Shown here piece by piece: positions 8,853 through 16,240 of a stretch of 64,000 bases of DNA (positions within the stretch are counted from its first letter, which is position 1; every line of letters begins with the position of its first letter). The DNA is taken from NCBI GenBank assembly GCA_015056175.1, contig SVGT01000002.1, positions 62,001 to 126,000 on the forward strand. The letters are read 5' to 3'. A program made the position numbers and the translations under genes. Under the pieces are notes generated by a model, which saw only the letters and a program-made list of their open reading frames with translations, made no database searches and had not been told where the DNA came from. Source of the stretch: Clostridiales bacterium (GTDB taxonomy: Bacteria > Bacillota > Clostridia > Christensenellales > Aristaeellaceae).

Positions 8853-8935
8853 CTGTTTGATACGCAGCCGGATGCGCATGCGCATCAGCATGTCGACTGC
8901 GTCACGGTGCACGCACCGTCAGCTACTCCCCCACA
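8796..8935 (-). ncRNA. yybP-ykoY (manganese) riboswitch
   Basis: On the minus strand the leader begins GGGGGAGTAGC, the hallmark of this aptamer class. It continues with the GTGACGCAGTCGACAT segment and then the GCGAGACTC segment, the two halves that form the metal site in known members. It sits in front of mntP, a standard partner of this riboswitch. The 3' part of the aptamer, CGAGACTCACGGCA, is also the 5' arm of a terminator, so switching by transcription termination is likely. Exact aptamer ends are estimates. Confidence 0.87.
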
Positions 8936-8960
8936 GGAAAGTATGCTTTGTTTCTTGTTT

Positions 8961-9341
8961 TTACGCCAGCTGCTCGCCGTCGTTCTCCACGGTCACTTCT
9001 TCCACGCCGCGGATGGCCCAGCGGGCAAACACCATTTCGGTGCGGGCAGCGCCCACAGCCAGGGTGATGGTATCATCCTTGATGCCCATGATGGTGCCGT
9101 AGATGCCGCCGATGGTGGTCACGCGGTCGCCGGGCTTGAGGGCGTCCAGCATTGCCTTGACCTGCTTATCCTTCTTGCGCTGGGGACGGATGAGCATAAA
9201 GTAGAACACGGCGATCATCATCACGATCATCACGCCGTAGGAGATCAGCGTAGCAACGGGGTTTGCTTCCATAGCAGCGTCAGCAGCGGGAGCGGTTTCG
9301 GCCATGGCGGAGGCCATGCCGGCGAGCCAGTTCATCGTCAT
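8961..9341 (-). CDS. yajC: Preprotein translocase subunit YajC
   Basis: This 126-residue accessory membrane protein of the Sec translocase has one transmembrane helix (about 33-53), followed immediately by the family motif MLIRPQRKKDKQ. The conserved domain LKPGDRVTTIGGIYGTIMGIKDD then follows. An alanine-rich N-terminal stretch precedes the helix. The start at 9341 has AGGCAGGA upstream; an in-frame ATG two codons later is also possible. It is a single-gene transcript here, with its own strong promoter and no secDF beside it in the window. Confidence 0.93.
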   Translation of the reverse strand: MTMNWLAGMASAMAETAPAADAAMEANPVATLISYGVMIVMMIAVFYFMLIRPQRKKDKQVKAMLDALKPGDRVTTIGGIYGTIMGIKDDTITLAVGAARTEMVFARWAIRGVEEVTVENDGEQLA

Positions 9342-9382
9342 TGTTTTGGTCCTGCCTTTCAGAAGTTGGTTTCATCTTTTCT

Positions 9383-9411
9383 ATTATACCGAATAAATGG
9401 CAAACTGTAAA
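9383..9411 (-). promoter_or_regulatory. Sigma-A promoter of yajC
   Basis: The minus strand has TTTACA (9406-9411), a 17-bp spacer and TATAAT (9383-9388), a near-consensus promoter 42 bp upstream of the start codon. Confidence 0.85.
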
Positions 9412-9456
9412 GACCAACATCCGGGCAATTTTGTGACACGTGAACAAAAATGCACT

Positions 9457-9774
9457 TTACACGGCCATGGCGCACAGCTTATAACCGAAGCGGTATACCG
9501 TTTCGATGCAGCCAAAGCCCAGCTTTCTTCTCAGCCTCTGGATGTGTACATCCACCGTGCGCGTTTCCCCCATGCACTGGTAGCCCCAGGCGTCCCGGAG
9601 CAATTGCTCCCGGCTGACGGGCGTATCCACATGCTGGGCCAGTTCCTGCAAAAGGTAAAATTCCTGCTGGGTCAGGGCGCATTCCTCGCCGTTTATCAGA
9701 GCGCGATTGTTCTTTTCGTCAATGGTCAGTGTCTGCACTGCATGGTTCTGATCGATCGTAAGCAGCGTACTCAT
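9457..9774 (-). CDS. Stand-alone OmpR/PhoB-type winged-helix DNA-binding protein
   Basis: This protein of about 105 residues consists almost entirely of a response-regulator C-terminal DNA-binding domain. ECALTQQEFYLLQELAQHVDTPVSREQLLRDAWG and the recognition helix TRTVDVHIQRLRRKLG are classic for the family. There is no receiver domain, so phosphorylation control is not expected. The track ORF starts at 9930, but the upstream part has no domain. Two ATGs, 9780 and 9774, follow GGTGAGGTG; I prefer 9774 for spacing. No sensor kinase lies nearby, and the target is unknown. Confidence 0.8.
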   Translation of the reverse strand: MSTLLTIDQNHAVQTLTIDEKNNRALINGEECALTQQEFYLLQELAQHVDTPVSREQLLRDAWGYQCMGETRTVDVHIQRLRRKLGFGCIETVYRFGYKLCAMAV

Positions 9775-9953
9775 TTGCATCACCTCACCTATAAGACGCA
9801 TGAAACCCCCGTTTTGTTCCCGGTATTTAAAAATTTCGTCATAAAATTTTGAAAAATTGCCCGTCCGCGGTGGGTGAAAACGCATATCCTGCCCTGTCCG
9901 GGTGCATAATATGAAAACAAACACCGCCACTTGCGGAAGGAGTTCAGGAGCAA

Positions 9954-10706
9954 ATGGAACAGTTGACCCGAAGAAACGGCTGGCAGGAAGCGGAAACCGC
10001 TCTTTTGTGGCAGGAGATCGAAAAGGCCGCGGTGACAGGCGAAACGCTGCGCAGCGTATTTGACCGCATGGGCGAAAAGCTGGAGCGCAAGCCCAACAGC
10101 GTGCGGAATTATTATTACATGCAATTGCGCTCCCGGGAGGGCGCCGCCATGCGCCGCGCCGCGCCCTTTGAAACCTTCTCCCGGGAGGAGATCAACGCCC
10201 TTTTACGGGAGGTGCTCACCGCCCAGGGCCGGGGCGAATCGGTGCGCAGCTGCGTGATGCGTCTTTCCCGGGGCGATCAAAAGCGCATGCTGCGGTTGCA
10301 GAACAAGTACCGCAGCGTGCTGAGCAAGCGGCCTGAGTGGGTCAGCGAGATCGCAGAAGAGCTGACGCGGGAGGGCATTCCCTGCATGATGCCCCAGGCG
10401 CAGCAGACGCTGCCCCCATTGCGGCAGCCGGACGTGCAGGATGCAGACGCGCAGGCGCTGTACCGGGCGGTGGAAAACCTTCTCCGCCGGGCGCAGGAAA
10501 GCGATCCCCGGGGCGATCGCGCCCGGGCGCAAAGGGACGTATGCCTGATGCAATTGGAGGAATTGCAGCAGGCGTCGGGCGAATTGGTGCAGATCTGCAA
10601 GGAAGTGTGCGCGGAGAGAAGCGAGATGGGCGCAGACAGCGTCGACCGCATGACAAACTGCCTCTCCCGGGTAGAAAATCTGCTGCACGGCCTGCCCGTT
10701 GCGTAA
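9954..10706 (+). CDS. Myb/SANT-like helix-turn-helix protein
   Basis: This 250-residue putative DNA-binding protein has an N-terminal Myb-like region (about 9-60) with WQEAETALLWQEIEKAA and RKPNSVRNYYYMQLR. That arrangement is also seen in RsfA-like sporulation regulators. A second basic segment (FSREEINALLREVL..) follows, and the C-terminal half is a predicted helical, partly coiled-coil region. I do not recognise an established function. GGAAGGAG and AGGAG precede the ATG. The promoter of the next gene lies inside its last codons, so the two may be partly uncoupled. Confidence 0.65.
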   Translation: MEQLTRRNGWQEAETALLWQEIEKAAVTGETLRSVFDRMGEKLERKPNSVRNYYYMQLRSREGAAMRRAAPFETFSREEINALLREVLTAQGRGESVRSCVMRLSRGDQKRMLRLQNKYRSVLSKRPEWVSEIAEELTREGIPCMMPQAQQTLPPLRQPDVQDADAQALYRAVENLLRRAQESDPRGDRARAQRDVCLMQLEELQQASGELVQICKEVCAERSEMGADSVDRMTNCLSRVENLLHGLPVA

Positions 10707-10727
10707 AAAATCCGGCTGTGCTATAAT
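10699..10727 (+). promoter_or_regulatory. Promoter of the double NUDIX gene
   Basis: TTGCGT (10699-10704), a 17-bp spacer and TATAAT (10722-10727) overlap the end of the Myb-like gene. They lie 28 bp before the next start codon. Confidence 0.75.
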
Positions 10728-10755
10728 GCTTCCACCACACAAAAGGAGCCGGCAT

Positions 10756-11667
10756 ATGAAAGTTCATGTTTACCCCGTGGGGCAGATCCCACGTGAGCAG
10801 CTGATTTTTTCCGTGATCGTTCCGCGCATGGGCGCCCAGTGGCTGCTATGCCGGCACAAAGAGCGCCTGACATGGGAATTGCCCGGCGGGCACATTGAGC
10901 CCGGCGAAACGCCGGATGACGCCGCCGTTCGCGAATTGTACGAGGAAACGGGCGCCACGGGCGGCATGACCCGCATCTGCGATTACGGCGTGGAGCGGGA
11001 AGACGGCGTCCGCTGCGGCGCGCTGTTCCTGTGCGACGTATCGTCCCGCGATCCGCTGCCGGATATCAGCGAGATGGCGGAAGCGCAGCTGTTTTCCCAT
11101 CTGCCCGAAAACCTCACCTATCCCCTCATCCAGACGGCCCTGTTCAATCATGTACAGGGATATCTGAACACCATCACCGCGCCGGACGAGATCTGGGACG
11201 TGCTGGACGAAAACAAGCAGCCCGTGGGCCGCACCCATCGGCGGGGCGATCCCATGCAAAGCGGCGATTATCACCTGGTTGTGGACGTATGGATGCGCCG
11301 CAGCGACGGGCGGTATCTGCTCACCCGGCGCGCGCCCACAAAAGGCTATGCCCTCATGTGGGAGAGCACCGGCGGCTCGGCAGCCGCAGGAGAAGACAGC
11401 CTGACGGCGGCACTCCGCGAAGCGCAGGAGGAGGCCGGCATGGTGCTGGATGCCGCAAAAGGGCGTCTGGTGCACAGCTACCGCGGCCGGGATCACTTTA
11501 AGGACGTATGGGTGTTCGAGCACGAGGCGGAGCTGGAGGACGTCACTCTGCAGGAGGGCGAAATCGTGGACTGCCGCCTGGCGACAGCGGAGGAGATATG
11601 GCAGCTGTACCACGACAGGGAACTGGTGCCGTATACCTATCTGGACGTGCTGTTCGCGGAACCCTGA
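10756..11667 (+). CDS. Tandem NUDIX hydrolase (two fused domains)
   Basis: This 303-residue protein contains two complete NUDIX domains. Box 1 is GHIEPGETPDDAAVRELYEE followed by TGA (about 37-59). Box 2 is GSAAAGEDSLTAALREAQEE followed by AGM (about 207-229). Both fit GX5EX7REUXEEXGU, so both should bind metal and hydrolyse nucleoside-diphosphate-linked substrates. The second half, beginning EIWDVLDENKQPVGRTHRRGD, resembles the isopentenyl-diphosphate isomerase-like NUDIX group. Substrates are unknown. The track start at 10699 is replaced by the ATG at 10756, which has AAAGGAG 7 bp upstream. Its stop codon lies inside the first hairpin of repeat element copy 2. Confidence 0.88.
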   Translation: MKVHVYPVGQIPREQLIFSVIVPRMGAQWLLCRHKERLTWELPGGHIEPGETPDDAAVRELYEETGATGGMTRICDYGVEREDGVRCGALFLCDVSSRDPLPDISEMAEAQLFSHLPENLTYPLIQTALFNHVQGYLNTITAPDEIWDVLDENKQPVGRTHRRGDPMQSGDYHLVVDVWMRRSDGRYLLTRRAPTKGYALMWESTGGSAAAGEDSLTAALREAQEEAGMVLDAAKGRLVHSYRGRDHFKDVWVFEHEAELEDVTLQEGEIVDCRLATAEEIWQLYHDRELVPYTYLDVLFAEP

Positions 11668-11810
11668 TCAGGTTCTTCTTGGGGCTTACTCAGCCCCAAA
11701 CCCTGAGGCAGGGTACTGAGTACCCTGCACCCGCAGTGTTGGTCATAGGGTATGGGTAAACGATGGGATTTCCCAATGCAGCAGGTATGAATCAAGTCGA
11801 CTTGGGTGCA

Positions 11811-11936
11811 GGCCGATCCGACGGCGCAGAGCGCCTTCTTCATCATACCAAGGCAGGGAGCGAATAAATTCGCTCCTGCTCTTGGTTGATGAAGTCCCGG
11901 TTTTTCTCCGTTTACGGAGAAAAACACGGATCGGCC
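11811..11936 (+). repeat. Cloverleaf repeat core, copy 2
   Basis: The outer stem GGCCGATCCG/CGGATCGGCC is 10 bp and perfect. The inner hairpins are GGCGCagaGCGCC, CTTCATC..GATGAAG capped by GGAGCGAAT/ATTCGCTCC, and TTTTTCTCCG/CGGAGAAAAA. Confidence 0.88.
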
Positions 11937-12013
11937 TGTGCATGTTGCTGACGAAAAAAACGAAATGGACAATCCACAATACTGCGGCGGGAACAAGAAA
12001 GCGCCCTACGATG

Positions 12014-12058
12014 AAAAAACTCCGTCCCTCAACGCCAAACACGTCACGGGACGGAGTT
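12014..12058 (-). terminator. Intrinsic terminator downstream of metQ
   Basis: On the minus strand ACTCCGTCCC pairs with GGGACGGAGT, followed by TTTTTTC. It lies 120 bp after the metQ stop, beyond the right arm of the repeat element. Confidence 0.75.
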
Positions 12059-12177
12059 ATTTATTGACTTCTTTGCCCCATCGGGAAGTAGTTGGACATT
12101 TCATCCACCTGTGTCCGACACGGCGGGTCAAGGGTGCTCAGCACCCTTGTAGGGGTCCAGGGGGCAACGCCCCATGG

Positions 12178-12996
12178 TTACTTGGAAGCAGGGGTGAAGG
12201 TGGGCACGAAGCCGCGTTCCACGATCAGGTCATACACCTTCTGGGTGTAGACGCATTCCTGCAGCGCCTTGACGAAATCGGAGTTTTCGTTCTCGGGCTT
12301 GACGGCGAACAGGTTCACGTAAGCGGCGGCAGCCTGGCTGTCGGCGGGCTCGGCGAAGATGCCGTCCACAGAGGGGTTCAGGTTGGCCAGAGCGGCGTTG
12401 TTGCCGTTGATGACGGCGTAGGCCACGTCAGCGCGCAGGCCGGGGATCTGCTCGGCGTTGGCTTCGATGATCTCCAGGCTGTACACGTTATCCACGATGT
12501 CTTCCTTGGTGACGATGGAATCCAGGGTAGTGCCTTCGGGCAGGGTGATCAGGCCGGCGTCCTGCAGCAGCAGCAGCGCGCGGGTCATGTTGGTGGGATC
12601 GTTGGGGATGGCCACCTTATCGCCGTCGGCAGCAGCTTCCAGGGTGTCCTTGGTGCCCTTGTAGATGGCCAGGGGCTCAAAGTGAGTGGGAACCACGCCC
12701 ACCAGCTTTTCCTTATCGGAAGCGGTCTCGTTGTAGCCGGCCAGATAGGGCACATGCTGGAAGAAGTTGGCAATGGCGTCGCCGCCGGCCACAGCGGGGT
12801 TCTCGGTGACGTAGTCGGTGACCACGGTGATCTCCAGATCAAAGCCCTTGGCCTTCATGTCATCCTTGATCAGCTCCAGGATTTCGGCATGGGGGCTGGG
12901 CGTGGCGATGAGCGCGGTCTTCTTGGGCGCGGCGCAGCCGGCAAACAGGGACGCGGTGAGTACCAGAACCAGGATCAGAGCAAGATACTTTTTCAT
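12178..12996 (-). CDS. metQ: MetQ-type methionine/sulfur amino-acid binding lipoprotein
   Basis: This 272-residue solute-binding lipoprotein belongs to the NlpA/MetQ family and captures D/L-methionine or a related compound outside the cell. It has a lipoprotein signal with lipobox LFAGC (Cys at about 20). The mature part contains DYVTENPAVAGGDAIANFFQHVPYL and KVAIPNDPTNMTRALLLLQ, both standard for MetQ. The ATG at 12996 has AAAGGAG 8 bp upstream; the track start is six codons too early. It is the last gene of metN-metI-metQ. Confidence 0.92.
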   Translation of the reverse strand: MKKYLALILVLVLTASLFAGCAAPKKTALIATPSPHAEILELIKDDMKAKGFDLEITVVTDYVTENPAVAGGDAIANFFQHVPYLAGYNETASDKEKLVGVVPTHFEPLAIYKGTKDTLEAAADGDKVAIPNDPTNMTRALLLLQDAGLITLPEGTTLDSIVTKEDIVDNVYSLEIIEANAEQIPGLRADVAYAVINGNNAALANLNPSVDGIFAEPADSQAAAAYVNLFAVKPENENSDFVKALQECVYTQKVYDLIVERGFVPTFTPASK

Positions 12997-13032
12997 GGGA
13001 TATCTCCTTTCAATCATAGACCTTTCAGTATA

Positions 13033-13695
13033 TCAACGGATGCGGTGATCCATGCGGCGGGTAAGCTTGGTGCCGCTTACGGTGATCACCTGCACCAGAA
13101 TGACCAGAACAATGGAGGCAACGTACATAATATCGTACTTGCGCAGGTTAAGACCCTTGATGATGGCCAGCGAGCCCAGACCGCCGCCGCCTGCGGTGGA
13201 CGCCATGGCGGTGTAGGCAAGGATCGTGGTCACGCAGATGGCCGCGCCGTTGATCAGGCTTGGCATGGCCTCGGGGATCAATACCTTGTAGACGATCTGC
13301 CAGGTGGTGCTGCCCATGGACTGTGCGGCCTCAATGATGCCGCGATCCACGTCGATCAGGCTGCTTTCCACCATGCGCGCTACGTAGGGGAAGGCGCTGA
13401 TCACCAGCGGGAAGATGACCGATTTGGTGCCGATGGCCGTACCCATCACCACGCGGGTGACCGGGAACAGCATGGCCAGCAGAATCACAAAGGGGATGGA
13501 GCGGAGGAGGTTTACCACCGCGCCCAATACCGTGTTAAAGGTGGGCACGGGCTTGATGCCGTCCTTCCTTGTGATAACCAGCAAGACGCCCAGAGGCAAG
13601 CCCAGCACGTAGGCGATCAGGCTTGCGGGGATGGTCATGTACAGCGTTTCCAGGAAGGCCACCCACACCAGATTGAAAATTTCAGCAGCGTTCAC
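13033..13695 (-). CDS. metI: MetI-type ABC transporter permease
   Basis: This 220-residue inner-membrane permease has about five transmembrane helices. The cytoplasmic EAA-like loop, AAQSMGSTTWQIVYKVLIPEAMPSL, couples it to the ATPase. The segment VVNLLRSIPFVILLAM is characteristic of MetI. It starts with GTG, overlapping the metN stop (GTGA), which suggests translational coupling. It works with MetN and MetQ to import methionine or related sulfur amino acids. Confidence 0.93.
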   Translation of the reverse strand: MNAAEIFNLVWVAFLETLYMTIPASLIAYVLGLPLGVLLVITRKDGIKPVPTFNTVLGAVVNLLRSIPFVILLAMLFPVTRVVMGTAIGTKSVIFPLVISAFPYVARMVESSLIDVDRGIIEAAQSMGSTTWQIVYKVLIPEAMPSLINGAAICVTTILAYTAMASTAGGGGLGSLAIIKGLNLRKYDIMYVASIVLVILVQVITVSGTKLTRRMDHRIR

Positions 13696-14726
13696 TGGGG
13701 GTACACCTCCTTCACCGTCAGCCCCTGGCCCTCCAGGTACTTTGTCACCTTTTTGCGGTCCTCCAGATCATCCGGCATTTCAATGAGCATCTGTCCGTAG
13801 CTCTTTTCGCCGATGCGCTTGATATCCGCGCTGAGGATGTTCACATCCGCGCCGCTTTCGCGGATCATGGAGGCGATGATGGGCTTTTGCGCGTTGGAGC
13901 CGTCAAACACGATGCGCAGCGCAGGCACATGCAGCATTTCTTCCCTGGGCGTTTCCTGATCGGCAATGATGCCAAACAGGCGCTTGCCGGCGGCGGAGCG
14001 GGTATGGACGAACACCTCGTCCACCGTGCCCTCTTCGGCGATCTTGCCGCCGTCCAGAATGGCCACGCGGGTGCACACCTGACGGATGACCGCCATTTCG
14101 TGGGTGATGATGACCACCGTGATGCCCAGGCGCTTGTTGATATCCTGCAAAAGAGCCAGGATGCTCTGGGTGGTCATGGGATCCAGCGCGGAGGTGGCTT
14201 CATCGCACAGCAGCACTTCCGGGTTGCTGGCCAAAGCCCTTGCGATGGCCACGCGCTGCTTCTGGCCGCCGGAAAGCTGGGCAGGATAGGCGTCCTCCTT
14301 GGCTTCCAGACCCACGATCTTAAGCAATTCCTTGACCCGCTGATTGGCCTTTGCCTTCGGCACGCCTGCGATCTCCAGGGGGTAGCGCACGTTGCGCCCC
14401 ACGGTTTTCTGCATCTGCAGATTGAACTGCTGGAAGATCATGCTCACCTTGCGGCGCATCATGTTCAGCTGCTTTTCGTTCATGGTCAGCACGTCCTGAC
14501 CGTCGATCAGGATGCGGCCGTCGGTGGGCGTTTCCAGGCGGTTCATGCAGCGGATCAGCGTGCTTTTGCCCGCGCCCGACATGCCGATGATGCCGTAGAT
14601 CTCGCCCTTGCGGATCTTGAGGGAAATATCGTCCAGCGCGGCAAACTCGCCGCCGGTGGAAAGGGGAAACACCTTGCGCAGACCCTGTACCTCGATCTGC
14701 ACAGGGGCGCTTGCTTCAACGGGCAT
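13692..14726 (-). CDS. metN: MetN-type ABC transporter ATP-binding protein
   Basis: This 344-residue ATPase energises the MetNIQ importer. It has Walker A GMSGAGKST (about 48), a Q-loop FQQFNL, signature LSGGQKQR, Walker B VLLCDEATSALDP and an H-loop ITHEM. A C-terminal NIL domain (about 265-344) normally senses internal methionine and inhibits transport. An ATG at 14726 sits 8 bp after AAGGAG; the GTG chosen in the track (14732) would be too close to it. The gene follows a leader peptide and terminator (14793-14918). Confidence 0.93.
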   Translation of the reverse strand: MPVEASAPVQIEVQGLRKVFPLSTGGEFAALDDISLKIRKGEIYGIIGMSGAGKSTLIRCMNRLETPTDGRILIDGQDVLTMNEKQLNMMRRKVSMIFQQFNLQMQKTVGRNVRYPLEIAGVPKAKANQRVKELLKIVGLEAKEDAYPAQLSGGQKQRVAIARALASNPEVLLCDEATSALDPMTTQSILALLQDINKRLGITVVIITHEMAVIRQVCTRVAILDGGKIAEEGTVDEVFVHTRSAAGKRLFGIIADQETPREEMLHVPALRIVFDGSNAQKPIIASMIRESGADVNILSADIKRIGEKSYGQMLIEMPDDLEDRKKVTKYLEGQGLTVKEVYPQ

Positions 14727-14792
14727 GGTCACATCTCCTTCGGAAGCGCCGTGCGCTTCACTTTCAACGCTGCCAATATGCGCTTATCACAG

Positions 14793-14822
14793 AAAAAACC
14801 GCTCCGCGCGATTGCGAAGCGG
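14793..14822 (-). terminator. Attenuator terminator before metN
   Basis: On the minus strand CCGCTTCGC pairs with GCGGAGCGG (one T-G pair) around AATC, followed by TTTTTT. It lies between the Cys-rich leader peptide and metN, so read-through must be regulated or partial. Confidence 0.82.
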
Positions 14823-14843
14823 CCTTGATAACACAAGCGAATG

Positions 14844-14918
14844 TCAGGCGGCGCAACACAAACAGCACGAGAGGACGCTCGCGCACATGGACATTCGCAT
14901 AGCAAAGCGGGTATACAT
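14844..14918 (-). CDS. Cys/Met-rich leader peptide of the metNIQ operon
   Basis: This 24-codon ORF is too short for the ORF track. It starts ATG TAT ACC with GGGAGG 7 bp upstream and lies downstream of a strong promoter. The peptide has five Cys codons, four of them close together in SCCLCCAA, and four Met codons, then a TGA stop. It is followed within 30 bp by an intrinsic terminator and then metN. The arrangement is that of a leader-peptide attenuator: ribosome stalling at Cys codons when charged tRNA-Cys is scarce would favour antitermination. No expression evidence is available. Confidence 0.72.
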   Translation of the reverse strand: MYTRFAMRMSMCASVLSCCLCCAA

Positions 14919-14958
14919 GGGCAAGCCTCCCTTCAGCGTGTCGCCGTTTGATAGGGGC

Positions 14959-14988
14959 ATTATAGCAAATGCGTATATACCCTGTCAA
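14959..14988 (-). promoter_or_regulatory. Sigma-A promoter of the metNIQ leader
   Basis: The minus strand has consensus TTGACA (14983-14988), an 18-bp spacer and consensus TATAAT (14959-14964), 40 bp before the leader-peptide start codon. Confidence 0.88.
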
Positions 14989-15034
14989 CGGCAAAATTGC
15001 ATTTTGGTTGTATTTTAGACATTTCCTGCCAATT

Positions 15035-16222
15035 TCACCGCATGCCCAGCTGGCCAAGGGGCGTAATCTGGGCGGCGGTACGGCTGCGGGTCACGTTGAG
15101 CACCAGACCCAGACCGATGATATTGGTGAGCAGATTGGTGCCGCCGTAAGAAAGGAAGGGCAAGGGGATGCCGGTAATGGGCATCAGACCCAGGCACATG
15201 CTCATGTTCTGGAAAATGTGGAAAAACAGCATGGCCATCACGCCGATGATGATCAGCTTGCCAAACTTATCCTGGGTAAACCGGGCCAGATACAGCATGC
15301 GGAACACGATGAACATGTACACCGCCATGACGGCCATGATGCCGGTAAAGCCAAAGCCCTCGCCGATGGTGGCCAGGATAAAGTCGGTAGAGTGCTCGGG
15401 CACGTTGCCAAGCTGGGTGTGGGTGCCCAGGCGGAAAAGCCCAAGGCCTGTCATCTGGCCGCTTCCTATGGCCACAGCCGCGCCCAGCGCCTGATAGCCG
15501 CTGCTCTGGCTGTAGGATTCGGGGTCGATAAAGGCCAGGATGCGGGCCAGGCGGTAGTCCGTGGAGCCGGAGATCAGCGCAAAGGCGATGAGCCCAACGG
15601 CTGCCAGCGCCACCGCGCCGATCATGCCAAAGATGATGCGCAGATCCACGCCCGCAAAAAAGATCATAGCGATGAACACCACGCCCACCACGATGACCGA
15701 GCCCGTTTCACCCTGCAAAAGCACCAGCACGGCGGGAATGCCCATGCTCATGCACACGCGGAAAAAATCCTTCGGCGTGCCCATGGGCTTTTGCGTGCGG
15801 GACAGCTGGCGCGCCAGGATCAAAATGACGGAGATCTTGGCAAACTCGCAGGGCTGAAAGGCACGTCCGAAGGGGCCCTGCAGCCAGGCGTTGATGCCGT
15901 TGACGGTGCTGGCCAGCGCCAGCGTCAAAACCAGGAGCCCCAGCACGCCGTAGTAGATCAGGTCGCCGATGCGGCCCCGGTACAGCTCCATGGGGATCGA
16001 GACCACCACGATGAGCACGATGGGCGAAAGCAGGGTAAAAATGCTCTGCATCAGCCCTGAACGGCTGTCCAGAATATAGCTGAGCAGCGAGCGATCGGTG
16101 CCCAGATCCGGATCCATCATGGCGCTTGAAATACAGATGATGCCAAACACGGTCAGCGCATACACCGCAATGACCAGCGGCCAGTCAAAATGGGCGCGGC
16201 TGCGGCGGCTTACTTCCTGCAT
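15035..16222 (-). CDS. rodA: RodA-type SEDS peptidoglycan polymerase
   Basis: This 395-residue integral membrane glycosyltransferase of the SEDS family polymerises glycan strands for side-wall growth together with a class B PBP. It has about ten transmembrane helices. Family motifs include FQPCEFAKISVIL, the large-loop segment VPEHSTDFILATIGEGFG and GIPLPFLSYGGTNLL. RodA is preferred over FtsW/SpoVE because of the PBP2 and mre neighbours. GGAGG precedes the ATG. It is the last gene of the cluster, 18 bp after minD. I see no terminator between it and the metNIQ promoter. Confidence 0.9.
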   Translation of the reverse strand: MQEVSRRSRAHFDWPLVIAVYALTVFGIICISSAMMDPDLGTDRSLLSYILDSRSGLMQSIFTLLSPIVLIVVVSIPMELYRGRIGDLIYYGVLGLLVLTLALASTVNGINAWLQGPFGRAFQPCEFAKISVILILARQLSRTQKPMGTPKDFFRVCMSMGIPAVLVLLQGETGSVIVVGVVFIAMIFFAGVDLRIIFGMIGAVALAAVGLIAFALISGSTDYRLARILAFIDPESYSQSSGYQALGAAVAIGSGQMTGLGLFRLGTHTQLGNVPEHSTDFILATIGEGFGFTGIMAVMAVYMFIVFRMLYLARFTQDKFGKLIIIGVMAMLFFHIFQNMSMCLGLMPITGIPLPFLSYGGTNLLTNIIGLGLVLNVTRSRTAAQITPLGQLGMR

Positions 16223-16240
16223 ACATGCCTCCTTGCAAAA

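Larger units (their letters stand above)
11661..12175 (+). mobile_element. Composite palindromic element, copy 2
   Basis: The left arm (11661-11745) begins in the last codons of the NUDIX gene with GGAACCCTGATCAGGTTC. It continues with GGGGCttactcaGCCCC and AGGGTACTgAGTACCCT. The core is at 11811-11936. The right arm (about 12070-12175) has ccatcgggaag, AGGGTGCTcAGCACCCT and GGGGGCaacGCCCC. It ends 2 bp from the stop codon of metQ. The element thus fills the gap between two converging genes. Nothing else is visible in this interval apart from the metQ terminator. Confidence 0.75.

Noticed and set aside
14750-14960. SAM riboswitch or T-box upstream of metNIQ
   Set aside because: I could not find the conserved core of either class (for T-box, no TGGNACCGCG-like antiterminator bulge). 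The leader is short and is explained by a small ORF and terminator.
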